In this document: positions 47,428 through 55,355 of the stretch, piece by piece | Numbering within the stretch: position 1 is the stretch's first letter | How the letters are laid out: the number at the start of each line of letters is the position of its first letter | Assembly: GCF_900188165.1 (NCBI RefSeq) | Contig: NZ_FZOS01000001.1 | Span: 62,001-126,000 of the forward strand | DNA: 64,000 nucleotides | DNA from: Edaphosphingomonas laterariae | GTDB lineage: Bacteria; Pseudomonadota; Alphaproteobacteria; Sphingomonadales; Sphingomonadaceae | Direction of reading: 5' to 3' | The notes under the pieces: generated by a model | Database searches by the model: none | What the model was told of the DNA's origin: nothing | What the model saw: the letters and a program-made list of their open reading frames with translations, nothing else | Translations under genes and position numbers: made by a program

Positions 47428-49635
47428 ATGCGTAAGAAATTGATGGCCGCAGCCCTTGCGGGCACGGCCTGCCATGCACCGCTATACGCGCAAAACCTGG
47501 AGGCGACGGCCAGCGGTGCGACAACGGCCACCGGGATCGAGGAAATTGTCGTCACCGCGCAGAAGCGCGAACAGAACCTGCAAGACGTGCCGATCGCCAT
47601 ATCGGCCCTCTCCCCCGCCTTCCTCGAAAAGCGCCAGATCACGTCGGTCGCCGATCTCAGCGGGCTGGCGCCCAATCTCAAGGTGGATACCGCCGGCGGC
47701 AACCGGACTTCATCGATCATCGCCATTCGCGGCGGCGTCCAGGGCAATCCCCAGATCTATTTCGAGCCGTCCGTCGGCATGTATATGGACGGCGTTTATA
47801 TCGCCAAGGCGCAAGGGTCGCTTTTCGATGTCGCCGATATCGAGCGGATCGAGGTGCTGCGCGGCCCCCAGGGCACACTTTACGGCCGCAACGCGATCGC
47901 CGGCGCGCTCAACATCGTCACGCGCAAGCCGACGGGCGAATTTGGCGGCAAGATCGAAGCCTCTTATGGCAATTTCGATTACCGGCGCCTGCGTGGCAGC
48001 GTCGATCTGCCACGTCTGGGCATCTTCAGTGCCAAATTGTCGGGCCAGATCGCCAAGCGCGATGGCTTCTACCGCGTCACGGGCAATGCCTTCACCGACG
48101 AGGCCCAGACGCTCGATTCCCAAAGCGGCATGGTGCAGCTCCGCGCGGAACCATTCGACGCGCTGACACTCGATTATGTGTTCGACATCAGCGTCAACGA
48201 TCAACAGGCCAGCGCCGCCCAGGCGGTGTCGGGCACGGGCTCGCTCGCCCCTTATGTCGAGCCGCGCAAGCGGCTGCGCGAGGTCAGCTTCAACAGCCCC
48301 AATTTCGAATATGCCAAGAATTGGGGGCACGCGCTGACGGCGGCGCTGGATCTGGGCGACATCGGCATGCTCAAATCCATCACAGCCCTGCGCAAGCAGA
48401 CCTATCGGGACACGCTGGATCTGGACGGCACCCCGATTTCGATGGGCGTCTCGTCACGGGACTCCGATTACAAGCAGTTCAGCCAGGAGCTGCAGCTCAC
48501 CGGGCAGACGGGTGATCTGAACTATGTGATCGGCGCCTATTATTTCGACGACGACGGCTTCGTGCTGAATCCGCAGTCCTTTTTCTCCGGCCTGTCGAAC
48601 ACGGATTCGCGCTTCGGCTTCACGACCAAGGCCTATGCCGCCTATGCGCAGGTCGATTACAAAATCACCGATGCGCTGACGCTAACCGGCGGCCTCCGCT
48701 ACACGCACGAAAAGAAAACGGTCGAACGCTATCTCGCACGGCTCACCGCCGCCGGGCGCGTCGTCGTTGTCGATCTTCCAGAAGGCGTGACCCCGCCAGC
48801 CAAGTTCGAGAAGATGTCGCCGACGGCGACGCTGGCCTATGAGTTCAATCCGAACCTGAACGTCTATGCCCGCTATGCCCAAGGCTATCGCAGTGGCGGG
48901 TTCAACGCGACCGCTTCCAGCACGATCGACGTGCAGCGCATCTTCAAGCCCCAGGTTCAGGACACCTATGAACTGGGTCTCAAGTCGCGGCTGCTCGACA
49001 ACAAGCTGCAGCTCAACATCGCGGCATTCCAGAACGACGTCAGCGACCTCCAGCTTTCGGTTTTCGTGCCCGGCATTTCGGCCTCCAGCATCCTCGTCAA
49101 CGCCGGCAAGGCGCGGGTGCGCGGGCTTGAGATCGAAGCCGTGGCGCGGCCCAGCGATGCGCTGACGGTGCAGGCCGGTATCGGCTATCTCGACAGCAAA
49201 TATCTGCAATATCTCGATGGCGGGATCGACGTCGCCGACAATCGCGCCTTCCCGCACGCGCCCAAATATACGGTGTCCACCAATGTCGATTGGCGGGTGC
49301 TGCAGGGCGATTTCGGCAAGCTCAACCTGATCGTCGATCTCAATTTCATGTCGTCTTATTATGTTTCGCCCAGCCCGCTGGTGCCGACCCTGCCAACGCA
49401 GACGCCCGCTTCGAAGACACAGAGCCCCGGCCGGACGACGCTCGATACCCGCCTGGTGCTGAGCGAAATGCCGATCGGATCGACCACGGGCACGCTGTCG
49501 CTGTGGGGGCGCAACCTGCTGAACGAAGACAATCCGAACTTCTTCATCGATTATGGCGCCAGCTTCCAGCGGTTGATCACCGCCTATTTTCCCGATCCAC
49601 GCACCTATGGCGTCACGCTTGGACTGAAGTTCTGA
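47428..49635 (+). CDS. TonB-dependent outer-membrane receptor
   Basis: The 735-residue receptor has a signal peptide (KLMAAALAGTACHAPLYAQ, cleavage near residue 22), the plug block 'EEIVVTAQKREQNLQDVPIAISAL' and 'IEVLRGPQGTLYGRNAIAGALNIVT', and ends with the barrel strand 'RTYGVTLGLKF'. It has a GAAGGA ribosome site. It is placed between two DUF1214 genes and should bring their substrate across the outer membrane with TonB-ExbBD, which are not in the window. It is related to, but clearly different from, the receptor at 37904-40246. Confidence 0.94.
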   Translation: MRKKLMAAALAGTACHAPLYAQNLEATASGATTATGIEEIVVTAQKREQNLQDVPIAISALSPAFLEKRQITSVADLSGLAPNLKVDTAGGNRTSSIIAIRGGVQGNPQIYFEPSVGMYMDGVYIAKAQGSLFDVADIERIEVLRGPQGTLYGRNAIAGALNIVTRKPTGEFGGKIEASYGNFDYRRLRGSVDLPRLGIFSAKLSGQIAKRDGFYRVTGNAFTDEAQTLDSQSGMVQLRAEPFDALTLDYVFDISVNDQQASAAQAVSGTGSLAPYVEPRKRLREVSFNSPNFEYAKNWGHALTAALDLGDIGMLKSITALRKQTYRDTLDLDGTPISMGVSSRDSDYKQFSQELQLTGQTGDLNYVIGAYYFDDDGFVLNPQSFFSGLSNTDSRFGFTTKAYAAYAQVDYKITDALTLTGGLRYTHEKKTVERYLARLTAAGRVVVVDLPEGVTPPAKFEKMSPTATLAYEFNPNLNVYARYAQGYRSGGFNATASSTIDVQRIFKPQVQDTYELGLKSRLLDNKLQLNIAAFQNDVSDLQLSVFVPGISASSILVNAGKARVRGLEIEAVARPSDALTVQAGIGYLDSKYLQYLDGGIDVADNRAFPHAPKYTVSTNVDWRVLQGDFGKLNLIVDLNFMSSYYVSPSPLVPTLPTQTPASKTQSPGRTTLDTRLVLSEMPIGSTTGTLSLWGRNLLNEDNPNFFIDYGASFQRLITAYFPDPRTYGVTLGLKF

Positions 49636-49698
49636 ACCATGGCGATCCTGTCCAGATCGTTCACCGGCATTTCCGCAACCACGAAGGGATTCCGTCCG

Positions 49699-51078
49699 AT
49701 GCGTCATCACCTGACCGCCTCCATCGCCCCGGTGGCACTGGGCGCGCTGATGCCTGCCGTCGTTTCCGCCTTCCTCCTGACAACGCCGGTAGCCGCGATG
49801 GCAGCTGCACCGGCGACGGGAGGTGCGCTGGCCACGCCGCGCCAGATCGCGCTGGAAGCGAGTGCGTTGCGGATTCTTGCCAGCGCCCCGATGCAGGCGG
49901 AAATCCGGCGCGTCGAGGCACTGTACGCCGCCGATCCGCAAGGTGCCACGGCCACCGGCCGCGCCACCATCAAGCGCGCGGCTGAATCGATTGCGATGGC
50001 GGCCATTCAATATGCGATCGGCGAAGATACGGATCGTCCGGCGGTGCTGTGGGTGGTCAACGCACCGCATGCGTGGTTCGGGATGCAGGTGCCACGGTCC
50101 GGCTACGGCATCGACAATCCGGACAATGTCTATCGCAACATCATGGTCGATGGCGCCGCCCGCTACGAGATCCGGGGACAGGTCAAGCGGCCGGGCCCTG
50201 CCGAACTGCATTTCGAACTGCGGGATTCGATTCCGGGAACCGCCGCGATGGCAGCCGAGGGCGGCAAGCAGCTCGGCACGCTGCGCAACGATGCGATGCA
50301 GATCGCGGCGGACGGCAGCTTCACGATCACGCTCGACAGCGCACCCGCCAATGGCCGGCCCAACCACATGCAGATGCCGGCTGAAGGCAAGTTCCTGTTG
50401 ATCGTTCGTGATCTCTTCACTGATTGGAAGACGCAGAATCCCGTCGCGCTCGAAATAGATCGGGTGGCGGGGCCAGCCGTCGCGCCTGCTCCGTCCGAAG
50501 AGGCGATGGCCCGCCGCGCGGCGCAATTGCTGTCGCAGATCGCGCCTTATTGGGTGGCGTATGACAACCAATATGTGTTCACCAAGCCGGTCAATCATAT
50601 CGGTACGCCGCGCGTGCGGCCGGGCGGGCGCGGCTTTTCGACCGGTGGCCATTTCAGCCTTGCCGCGGACGAGGCATGGATCGTCACCCTCCGGTCGCTC
50701 GGCGCCGTGTCGCTTGGTTTTCAGATCACCGATCCCTGGGGTGTGGCCTATGATTATGTGGGGCGCACCAGCAGCCTGAATACGGCGCAGGCACGGCCCA
50801 ACGCCGATGGCAGCTACACCTTCGTGATCTCCGCGCGCGATCCCGGCGTCTATAACTGGCTTGATCCGGAAGGGTATGCCGCCGGGCTCTACGCCGTCCG
50901 CTGGCAATCGCTGCCGCCGGGCGCCGCTCCGGAAGCGGCCGTCAAGGAATCGAAGGTCGTGTCGTTCGATCAGCTCAAGCAGGCACTGCCGCCCGAAACG
51001 AGGTTCATCACCCCCGCGGAACGCAAGGCGCAGCAAAAGGAACGTAGCAGGAGCCATCAACGGCGGCTCGAACAATAA
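49699..51078 (+). CDS. Exported DUF1214-like protein, second copy
   Basis: The ~459-residue protein has a long Sec-type leader ('LTASIAPVALGALMPAVVSAFLLTTPVAAMAA'). Its C-terminal region is clearly related to the product of 46099-47397: 'ARDPGVYNWLDPEGYAAGLYAVRW' here against 'HEDPGVPNWLDTSGFVEGMVGRRW' there. It lacks the twin-arginine motif of its partner. ATG 49699 has AAGGGA 9 bases upstream; ATG 49639, four bases after the receptor stop, would add 20 residues. It is the last gene of the receptor unit, followed by a strong terminator. Reaction unknown. Confidence 0.8.
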   Translation: MRHHLTASIAPVALGALMPAVVSAFLLTTPVAAMAAAPATGGALATPRQIALEASALRILASAPMQAEIRRVEALYAADPQGATATGRATIKRAAESIAMAAIQYAIGEDTDRPAVLWVVNAPHAWFGMQVPRSGYGIDNPDNVYRNIMVDGAARYEIRGQVKRPGPAELHFELRDSIPGTAAMAAEGGKQLGTLRNDAMQIAADGSFTITLDSAPANGRPNHMQMPAEGKFLLIVRDLFTDWKTQNPVALEIDRVAGPAVAPAPSEEAMARRAAQLLSQIAPYWVAYDNQYVFTKPVNHIGTPRVRPGGRGFSTGGHFSLAADEAWIVTLRSLGAVSLGFQITDPWGVAYDYVGRTSSLNTAQARPNADGSYTFVISARDPGVYNWLDPEGYAAGLYAVRWQSLPPGAAPEAAVKESKVVSFDQLKQALPPETRFITPAERKAQQKERSRSHQRRLEQ

Positions 51079-51085
51079 AACGGCG

Positions 51086-51114
51086 GCGCAGGGCAGAATG
51101 ATACTGCCCTGCGC
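51086..51114 (+). terminator. Intrinsic terminator after the second DUF1214-like gene
   Basis: A perfect 11-base inverted repeat (GCGCAGGGCAG / CTGCCCTGCGC) with a 7-base AATGATA loop begins 8 bases after the stop. ACTCTTAGC follows, a short T-run. It closes the accessory region on its right side. Confidence 0.75.
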
Positions 51115-51264
51115 ACTCTTAGCAGCAAGGATAAGCCATATCAGCGGACTGCCATTGGAGCGCGAGACGGCGAAACGCTCCCGGGCTCACCGGCGGCTTC
51201 GCATTGCCAGGGCTTGCCGCGCAGCCGAACTCCTGAAAAATATGAAAGGTAGGCTGCGAGCAAA

Positions 51265-52104
51265 ATGGTGGACCCAGGCGTCGTGAATTCCAATCTTCCT
51301 TCCGATCGCGGCGCGAACCCGCTCGAACGTCTGATTTCAATCATGGCGCGCCTTCGCGACCCGGTGAACGGTTGTCCGTGGGATCGCGAACAGACGTTCG
51401 AAAGCATCGCCCCCTATACGATCGAAGAAGCCTATGAGGTGGCGGACGCGTGCGCGCGCGACGATATGGCCGCCTTGAAGGACGAACTCGGCGATCTCCA
51501 ATTGCAGGTGGTCTATCACGCGCGCATGGCCGAGGAGCGCGGTGCGTTCGCCGTGGACGACGTCATCGATGCGATCTGCGACAAGATGATCCGTCGTCAC
51601 CCGCATGTTTTCGGGGACAGCCATTCTCCGGGCTGGGAAGCCATCAAGGCTGAAGAGCGCCGGGCTACCGGCGACGATGGTTCGGCGCTCGCCGGCGTCG
51701 CTCTTGGCCTGCCGGCCCTGCTCCGCGCGGAGAAGCTTCAGAAGCGTGCAGCCCGGACGGGTTTCGACTGGGGCGATGCCGATGGCCCGCGCGCCAAGAT
51801 CATCGAGGAGCTGGAGGAAATCGAAAGCGCACCCGATGCCGACGCGCGCATGGAAGAGTTTGGTGATCTTCTCTTTGCGATGGTCAATTGGGCACGGCAC
51901 ATGGGCATCGACCCCGAGGCCGCGTTGCGCGGGGCCAATGCCAAGTTCGATCGGCGCTTCCGGGGCATGGAGGCGCTAGCGAATGGCGGCTTCGCGACCC
52001 TGGACCTCGCCGCGATGGATGCGCTGTGGGAACGCGTCAAGCAGGCCGAGCGGGCGGAACTCAGCGCGACTGGAAGCGCGCCCAATCCGCTTCGCCGAGC
52101 CTGA
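51265..52104 (+). CDS. mazG: Nucleoside triphosphate pyrophosphohydrolase
   Basis: The 279-residue enzyme has two MazG domains: 'CPWDREQTFESIAPYTIEEAYEVADA ... DELGDLQLQVVYHA' and 'EKLQKRAARTGFDWGDADG ... EELEEIESA ... EEFGDLLFAMVNWARHMGIDPEAALR', each with the metal-binding EExxE plus E-x-x-D pattern. It hydrolyses NTPs to NMP and pyrophosphate, cleaning non-canonical nucleotides. The ATG at 51265 gives the family length. It is convergent with hflX; the two coding ends overlap by 44 bases. Confidence 0.95.
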   Translation: MVDPGVVNSNLPSDRGANPLERLISIMARLRDPVNGCPWDREQTFESIAPYTIEEAYEVADACARDDMAALKDELGDLQLQVVYHARMAEERGAFAVDDVIDAICDKMIRRHPHVFGDSHSPGWEAIKAEERRATGDDGSALAGVALGLPALLRAEKLQKRAARTGFDWGDADGPRAKIIEELEEIESAPDADARMEEFGDLLFAMVNWARHMGIDPEAALRGANAKFDRRFRGMEALANGGFATLDLAAMDALWERVKQAERAELSATGSAPNPLRRA

Positions 52105-53359
52105 CTTCGATCGCGAGTTGATCGCCGCTCATTTCCTGCGACAGCACTTCGCCATGCGCGTGCAGCCAGGCAATCGCGCTGCCATCTGCGGGATCGAGCA
52201 TCAAATGATAGCGCCGGCTGCCATGTGTCAGGCGATCGGATATCGCCCGAGCGAGCGTTTCGACGCCTTCGCCCGTCATGGCCGAGAGCGTGACGACGTC
52301 TTCGCGGCGTGAGGCTTCCCCTTCCGCGTGAATGCGATCCTCCTCCGAAAGGAGGTCGACCTTGTTCCACGCCTCGATGATCGGCACCCCGCCCTCGCCC
52401 CGGACGATGCCGATTTCCGCCAGCACGGCTTCCACATCCGCCGCCTGCGCTTCGGTGTCGGGGTGCGAGATATCGCGGACGTGGATGATGATGTCCGCCG
52501 CCGTAACCTCTTCAAGCGTGGCTCGAAACGCGGCCACGAGCTGGGTCGGCAGATCGGAGACAAAACCCACGGTATCGGACAGGATGGCCTTGTCGATCCC
52601 GGGCAAGGAAATCTGCCGCATCGTCGGATCGAGCGTGGCGAAGAGCAGGTCTTCCGCCATCACCGTGGCGCCCGTCATCCGGTTGAATAGAGTGGATTTT
52701 CCGGCGTTTGTGTAGCCGACCAGCGCGATCACCGGCCAGGGCGCCCGCTGGCGCCGCGCGCGATGCAGCCCACGCGTACGCGTAACATTTTCCAACTCGC
52801 GGCGCAGCTTCGCCATGCGATCGCGGATCATCCGGCGGTCGGCCTCGATCTGCGTTTCGCCCGGCCCGCCAAGGAAGCCGAAGCCGCCGCGCTGCCTTTC
52901 GAGGTGGGTCCAGCTGCGCACCAGCCTGCCCGCCTGATAATCCAGGTGGGCCAGTTCGACTTGCAGCCGCCCTTCGGCCGTTGCGGCGCGCTCACCGAAA
53001 ATTTCGAGGATCAGACCCGTCCGGTCGATGACCTTGGTGTTGAACGCTTTTTCCAGATTGCGCTGCTGAATGGGGGATAGTGCGCCATCGATGATGACGA
53101 GTTCGGCATCCGCCATTCGCGCCGATGTCGCAATGCTGTCGACCTGCCCAGACCCGAACAGGGTGGCGGGTTTCGGATCGCGCAGCCGGAAGGTCAGCTT
53201 TTCGACGACATCGACGCCGATCGCTGCCGCCAACCCGGCCGCTTCGTCCAGCCGCGCCTCGGCATCACGGCCAGATGCACTTCCGCGATCGGGAAGAGCC
53301 ACGATCGCTTTCGCGCCGCGGCTCAGCCCGTCATCGTCACCACGATTGAATACGCTCAA
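52061..53359 (-). CDS. hflX: GTPase HflX
   Basis: The 432-residue GTPase acts on 50S/70S ribosomes, for example in rescuing or splitting stalled ribosomes. It has the HflX N-terminal domain, the glycine-rich '[22 protein letters not shown]' and a GTPase domain with [12 protein letters not shown] (G1), 'DTVGF' (G3) and 'NKVD' (G4). The start overlaps the hfq stop by four bases, the classic hfq-hflX pair. The stop lies inside the 3' end of convergent mazG. Confidence 0.96.
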   Translation of the reverse strand: MSVFNRGDDDGLSRGAKAIVALPDRGSASGRDAEARLDEAAGLAAAIGVDVVEKLTFRLRDPKPATLFGSGQVDSIATSARMADAELVIIDGALSPIQQRNLEKAFNTKVIDRTGLILEIFGERAATAEGRLQVELAHLDYQAGRLVRSWTHLERQRGGFGFLGGPGETQIEADRRMIRDRMAKLRRELENVTRTRGLHRARRQRAPWPVIALVGYTNAGKSTLFNRMTGATVMAEDLLFATLDPTMRQISLPGIDKAILSDTVGFVSDLPTQLVAAFRATLEEVTAADIIIHVRDISHPDTEAQAADVEAVLAEIGIVRGEGGVPIIEAWNKVDLLSEEDRIHAEGEASRREDVVTLSAMTGEGVETLARAISDRLTHGSRRYHLMLDPADGSAIAWLHAHGEVLSQEMSGDQLAIEVRLGEADWARFQSR

Positions 53360-53844
53360 TCTTCGTCCGTATCGCTATCAACGCCACTCAGGTTGAGCGG
53401 GTTCGCCGGCTGCACCGTCGAAATGGCATGCTTGTAGACAAGCTGGCTCATTCCGTCGCGGCGGAGCAGCATGCAGAAAAGGTCGTAAGCCGCGATTTCG
53501 CCCTGCAGCATCACGCCATTGACCAGGAACATCGTCACCGGCTCACGCTGCTTGCGAACCGCGCTCAGGAAGATTTCCTGCAGCAGGGTCGGCTTGCGTT
53601 CGTCCGCGAACGTCTTGTCGATGTCCGAAAGGTCCAGCGGGTGTGCCGGCATCACCGTCGAAATGGCATGCTTGTAGATCAGCTGCGACTGTCCGTCCCG
53701 GCGCAGCAGCACAGAGAAATTGTCGAACCAGGTGATGATACCTTGCAGCTTCACGCCCTTCACCAGGAACATGGTGACGGGGGTCTTGGATTTGCGCAGC
53801 GTGTTGAGGAAAATATCCTGAAGGTTGTTGACCTTGTCGGCCAT
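53356..53844 (-). CDS. hfq: Tandem (double Sm-domain) RNA chaperone Hfq
   Basis: The 162-residue protein contains two Hfq units: residues ~5-70 ('[28 protein letters not shown] ... YKHAISTV') and ~85-150 ('[28 protein letters not shown] ... YKHAISTV'). Ordinary Hfq is one unit per chain and forms a hexamer, so three of these chains could form a ring. Copies differ at known RNA-contact positions: unit 1 keeps the distal-face Lys (VKLQG) while unit 2 has Met; the proximal FDNF of unit 1 is YDLF in unit 2. Both keep the YKHA motif. An acidic C-terminal tail is short. It is coupled to hflX. Double Hfq has been noted in sphingomonads. Confidence 0.95.
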   Translation of the reverse strand: MADKVNNLQDIFLNTLRKSKTPVTMFLVKGVKLQGIITWFDNFSVLLRRDGQSQLIYKHAISTVMPAHPLDLSDIDKTFADERKPTLLQEIFLSAVRKQREPVTMFLVNGVMLQGEIAAYDLFCMLLRRDGMSQLVYKHAISTVQPANPLNLSGVDSDTDED

Positions 53845-53969
53845 AAGTCCGGTCTCCGGATTCGTGGCGGGACATTGCCCGCATGAGCGCCTTTGCCGGC
53901 GTCGTGCTCGTCCCGCCGATCGCGAGACGCAGCAGACTTACCGCAGGTGCGAAGGCACGTCCATGCCCC

Positions 53970-55355
53970 TTATTCGTCACCATCCTTCGCATCGGCCAGG
54001 CCCAGCGTCTTGAGCTTGCGGTGGAGCGCCGAGCGTTCCATGCCGATGAAGGTCGCAGTGCGCGAAATATTGCCCGAAAAACGGCGAATCTGGACGCGAA
54101 GATACTCGCGTTCGAATGTCTCGCGTGCTTCACGCAGCGGCGTGCCCATGATCGATTTGGCGGCATTGCCCGGCACGATCCGCTCCTGATCGCTCAGCAC
54201 CTCGGGCGGCAGCATATCGACATCGATGACCTGAAGCCGGTCGCCGGGCGCGAGAATGATCGTCCGCTCGACCACATTACGAAGCTGGCGGACATTGCCC
54301 GGCCATTCGTAGGTCTGGAGCGCCGCCACCGCTTCCGGCGCAACGGCGGGCGTGCTTACGCGGCGCTCTGCGGCAAAGCGCGCCACGAAATGATCGACCA
54401 GTGCGGGAATATCCTCGCGGCGTTCAGACAGCGCCGGCAGGTGAACGGGAACGACATTCAACCTGTAGTACAGGTCTTCACGGAACCGGCCCTCGGCGAT
54501 CTCGCCGGAAAGATCACGAGCCGACGCCGAAACGACGCGGACGTCGACCTTGACGGTGCGGGTGCCGCCGATCCGCGAAAAGCTCTGATCGGTCAGAACC
54601 CGCAGGATGCGACCCTGCGTTGTGGTCGGCATATCGGCGATTTCATCAAGGAACAGCGTACCGCCATGCGCTTGTTCGAGCAGGCCGGGGCGGACGAGTT
54701 CCCCGCCCTCCTCCACGCCGAACAATTCCTCTTCCACGCGCTCCGGCGTCATGCGGGCAGCCGACACGACGATGAACGGCGCCGATGCGCGAGGGCTCCA
54801 GAGATGCAGCAGGCGAGCCGCCACTTCCTTGCCGACGCCGGCAGGGCCGCTGATCAGCACGCGGCTGCCCGTCGCGGCCACGCGCTTCAACGTCGCACGA
54901 ACCGTGTTGATCGCCGCCGAATTGCCGGTGAGTTCGTCCTCTTGACCAATCTGAGCCTTGAGCGAGGCCACCTCGCGCCGCAGCCGCTCAGTCTCGGTGG
55001 CACGGGCCACCAACAGCAGCAGTCGCTCCGCCTCGAACGGCTTTTCGATAAAATCGGTCGCACCGCGCCGAACAGCCGCCACGGCAGTGTCGATATTGCC
55101 ATGCCCGGAAATGACCAGCACGGGAATGGAAGGGTCGCGACGCTTGATTTCCTCCAGCAAATCCAGCCCGTCGAGGCGCGATCCCTGCAACCACACGTCG
55201 AGCAGCACCAGCGAGGGGCGCCGTTCGGTCAGCGCCGCAAGCGCGCTGTCGCTGTCCGCAGCGGTACGCGCTTCATAACCTTCATCCTCCAGCACTCCGG
55301 CGACCAACTCGCGAATGTCCTGCTCATCGTCGACGATCAAAACGTCCAGGCTCAT
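53970..55355 (-). CDS. ntrX: Response regulator NtrX
   Basis: The 461-residue partner of NtrY has a receiver domain with phospho-acceptor Asp53 (LLDVWLQ), an AAA+ domain with Walker A GPAGVGKE at 170-177 and Walker B 'TLFLDEIA' at 233-240, and a C-terminal Fis-type HTH ('GNISRTATFIGMERSALHRKLKTLG'). The GAFTGA loop that contacts sigma-54, expected near residues 213-220, is missing (sequence LFGVEEGGELV). This is normal for alphaproteobacterial NtrX, so it does not act as a classical sigma-54 activator. It starts right at the ntrY stop. Confidence 0.95.
   Translation of the reverse strand: MSLDVLIVDDEQDIRELVAGVLEDEGYEARTAADSDSALAALTERRPSLVLLDVWLQGSRLDGLDLLEEIKRRDPSIPVLVISGHGNIDTAVAAVRRGATDFIEKPFEAERLLLLVARATETERLRREVASLKAQIGQEDELTGNSAAINTVRATLKRVAATGSRVLISGPAGVGKEVAARLLHLWSPRASAPFIVVSAARMTPERVEEELFGVEEGGELVRPGLLEQAHGGTLFLDEIADMPTTTQGRILRVLTDQSFSRIGGTRTVKVDVRVVSASARDLSGEIAEGRFREDLYYRLNVVPVHLPALSERREDIPALVDHFVARFAAERRVSTPAVAPEAVAALQTYEWPGNVRQLRNVVERTIILAPGDRLQVIDVDMLPPEVLSDQERIVPGNAAKSIMGTPLREARETFEREYLRVQIRRFSGNISRTATFIGMERSALHRKLKTLGLADAKDGDE

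Noticed and set aside
48682-51075. A 797-codon open frame on the minus strand under the TonB receptor and second DUF1214 gene
   Set aside because: It is antisense to two recognisable genes, reads as Arg/His/Gly-rich low-similarity sequence, and is expected from high GC third positions.
46099-51078. Reading the two DUF1214 genes as a recent duplication
   Set aside because: They share only the C-terminal block and have different leaders, so the duplication is old or the link is distant; no long nucleotide repeat was seen.
34720-51114. Recent acquisition of the accessory region by an integrative element
   Set aside because: No integrase, transposase, tRNA end, terminal repeats or attachment-like direct repeats were seen at either border.
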